Assembly (NCBI GenBank): GCA_003541895.1
Contig: DPLR01000687.1
Location: forward strand, 1-5,714
Source: Cytophagales bacterium
GTDB taxonomy: Bacteria > Bacteroidota > Bacteroidia > Cytophagales > Cyclobacteriaceae
Direction of reading: 5' to 3'
DNA length: 5,714 nucleotides
Position numbers and translations under genes: made by a program. Below, piece by piece: positions 4,990 to 5,714 of this stretch. Every line of letters begins with the position of its first letter. Positions within the stretch are counted from its first letter, which is position 1. The notes under the pieces are model-generated. The model had not been told where the DNA came from. It did not search any database and saw only the letters and a list, made by a program, of their open reading frames with translations.

Positions 4990-5714
4990 ATGAAGCGAAC
5001 GAAGATCAAAGACTTATTATCAACCCAACCTACCGGTCAATCGGTAAAAGTGCAAGGCTGGGTGCGCACCTTTAGAAACAACCAGTTCATTGCCATCAAC
5101 GATGGCTCTACTATCAATACCATTCAGGCCGTAGCCGAACTGAATAGCTTGGATGAAGCCACGCTGAAGCGCATTACTACGGGGGCTTGTCTTTCTATCG
5201 TTGGTGAATTGATTCCATCGCCTGCGAAAGGCCAGGCCGTTGAAGTGAAAGTGAAAGAGTTGGAAATCCTTGGCGATAGCGATGCTGAGAAATTCCCATT
5301 GCAACCCAAGAAACATTCGCTTGAATTTCTGCGTGAGATCGCTCACCTGCGCGCGCGTACCAATACGTTTGGTGCCGTGATGCGCGTGCGCCACGCCATG
5401 GCTTTTGCTGTGCATAAATTTTTTAACGACCGCGGATTTTTTTACATCCACACTCCGGTGATCACCGGTTCGGATGCCGAAGGAGCAGGGGCAATGTTCA
5501 AAGTCACCACGCTGGATATGAACAAACCACCGCGCGATGAAAACGGTAAGATCGACCACAAGCAAGATTTTTTTGGAAGAGAAACGAATCTAACGGTTTC
5601 GGGTCAATTGGAAGGAGAAACCTATGCATTGGCCTTGAGCGACATTTATACATTCGGCCCAACTTTCCGTGCAGAGAACTCAAACACCACGCGCCACCTG
5701 GCCGAGTTCTGGAT
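4990..5714 (+). CDS. asnS: Asparagine--tRNA ligase (AsnRS), N-terminal half; 3' end outside the window
   Basis: This class II aminoacyl-tRNA synthetase charges tRNA-Asn with asparagine in the cytoplasm. The ATG at 4990 opens a frame that stays open to the window edge (241 complete codons of a usual 460-480). An OB-fold anticodon-binding domain comes first: [22 protein letters not shown] (19-40), with [18 protein letters not shown] (65-82) completing it. [26 protein letters not shown] leads to motif 1 ([23 protein letters not shown], 148-170). Motif 2 is seen as [21 protein letters not shown] (221-241), with the ATP-contacting Arg227. RAENSNT and SDAEGAG favour AsnRS over AspRS. An insert rich in charged residues (about 175-197) lies between the motifs. 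The frame begins 165 bp from rpoN, in the opposite direction. Identification is very secure. Confidence 0.97.
   Translation, partial: MKRTKIKDLLSTQPTGQSVKVQGWVRTFRNNQFIAINDGSTINTIQAVAELNSLDEATLKRITTGACLSIVGELIPSPAKGQAVEVKVKELEILGDSDAEKFPLQPKKHSLEFLREIAHLRARTNTFGAVMRVRHAMAFAVHKFFNDRGFFYIHTPVITGSDAEGAGAMFKVTTLDMNKPPRDENGKIDHKQDFFGRETNLTVSGQLEGETYALALSDIYTFGPTFRAENSNTTRHLAEFW

Noticed and set aside
5020..5565. A 181-codon minus-strand frame
   Set aside because: It is antisense to asnS, whose OB fold and class II motifs 1 and 2 are unmistakable.

Overview
The window looks like a chromosomal segment of a Bacteroidota bacterium, most plausibly from the Cytophagales side of the phylum. This rests on three things: the protein families present (a histidine kinase with an adjacent single-domain response regulator, a small PAP2-like membrane protein, and a Bacteroidota-type sigma-54 with a long acidic linker), the lack of clear Shine-Dalgarno sequences, and two candidate -7 promoter elements of the TAnnTTTG type. 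The lineage is inferred from sequence character, not from a search.

Layout. Positions 2-1104 (+) hold the C-terminal half of a histidine kinase and a CheY-like response regulator whose start overlaps the kinase stop, so they form one signalling operon. Its genes are visibly more AT-rich than those at the right end. Convergent to it, on the minus strand, are a small conserved protein (1203-1508), the 3' remnant of a HAD-family hydrolase (1523-1837), a REP-associated tyrosine transposase or RAYT (1844-2392), a PAP2-like membrane protein (2586-3200) and the sigma-54 factor RpoN (3329-4825). A divergent asparaginyl-tRNA synthetase gene, asnS (from 4990), runs off the right edge.

The most distinctive part is 1805-2457. 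The RAYT gene lies between two inverted copies of a 34-nt motif. Each copy is a GTTG tetranucleotide, a 9-bp hairpin with a four-base loop, and a GGCACGGA tail. The copies differ at only two positions, and those two pair with each other at the base of the stem (T-A in one, C-G in the other). The outer edge of the left copy abuts the surviving HAD coding sequence exactly. The HAD 5' half, with its catalytic aspartate, is not found on the other side.

Two other repeats occupy intergenic spaces: a 14-bp CTAG-containing tandem repeat next to the PAP2 stop codon (2543-2583), and an imperfect inverted repeat with 9-nt CTCTGTG periodicity between PAP2 and rpoN (3233-3296). The rpoN and asnS genes are housekeeping or regulatory, and their shared 164-bp spacer carries both candidate promoters. 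I see no CRISPR array, tRNA, rRNA or prophage genes. The transposase-REP unit is the nearest thing to an unusual system here.
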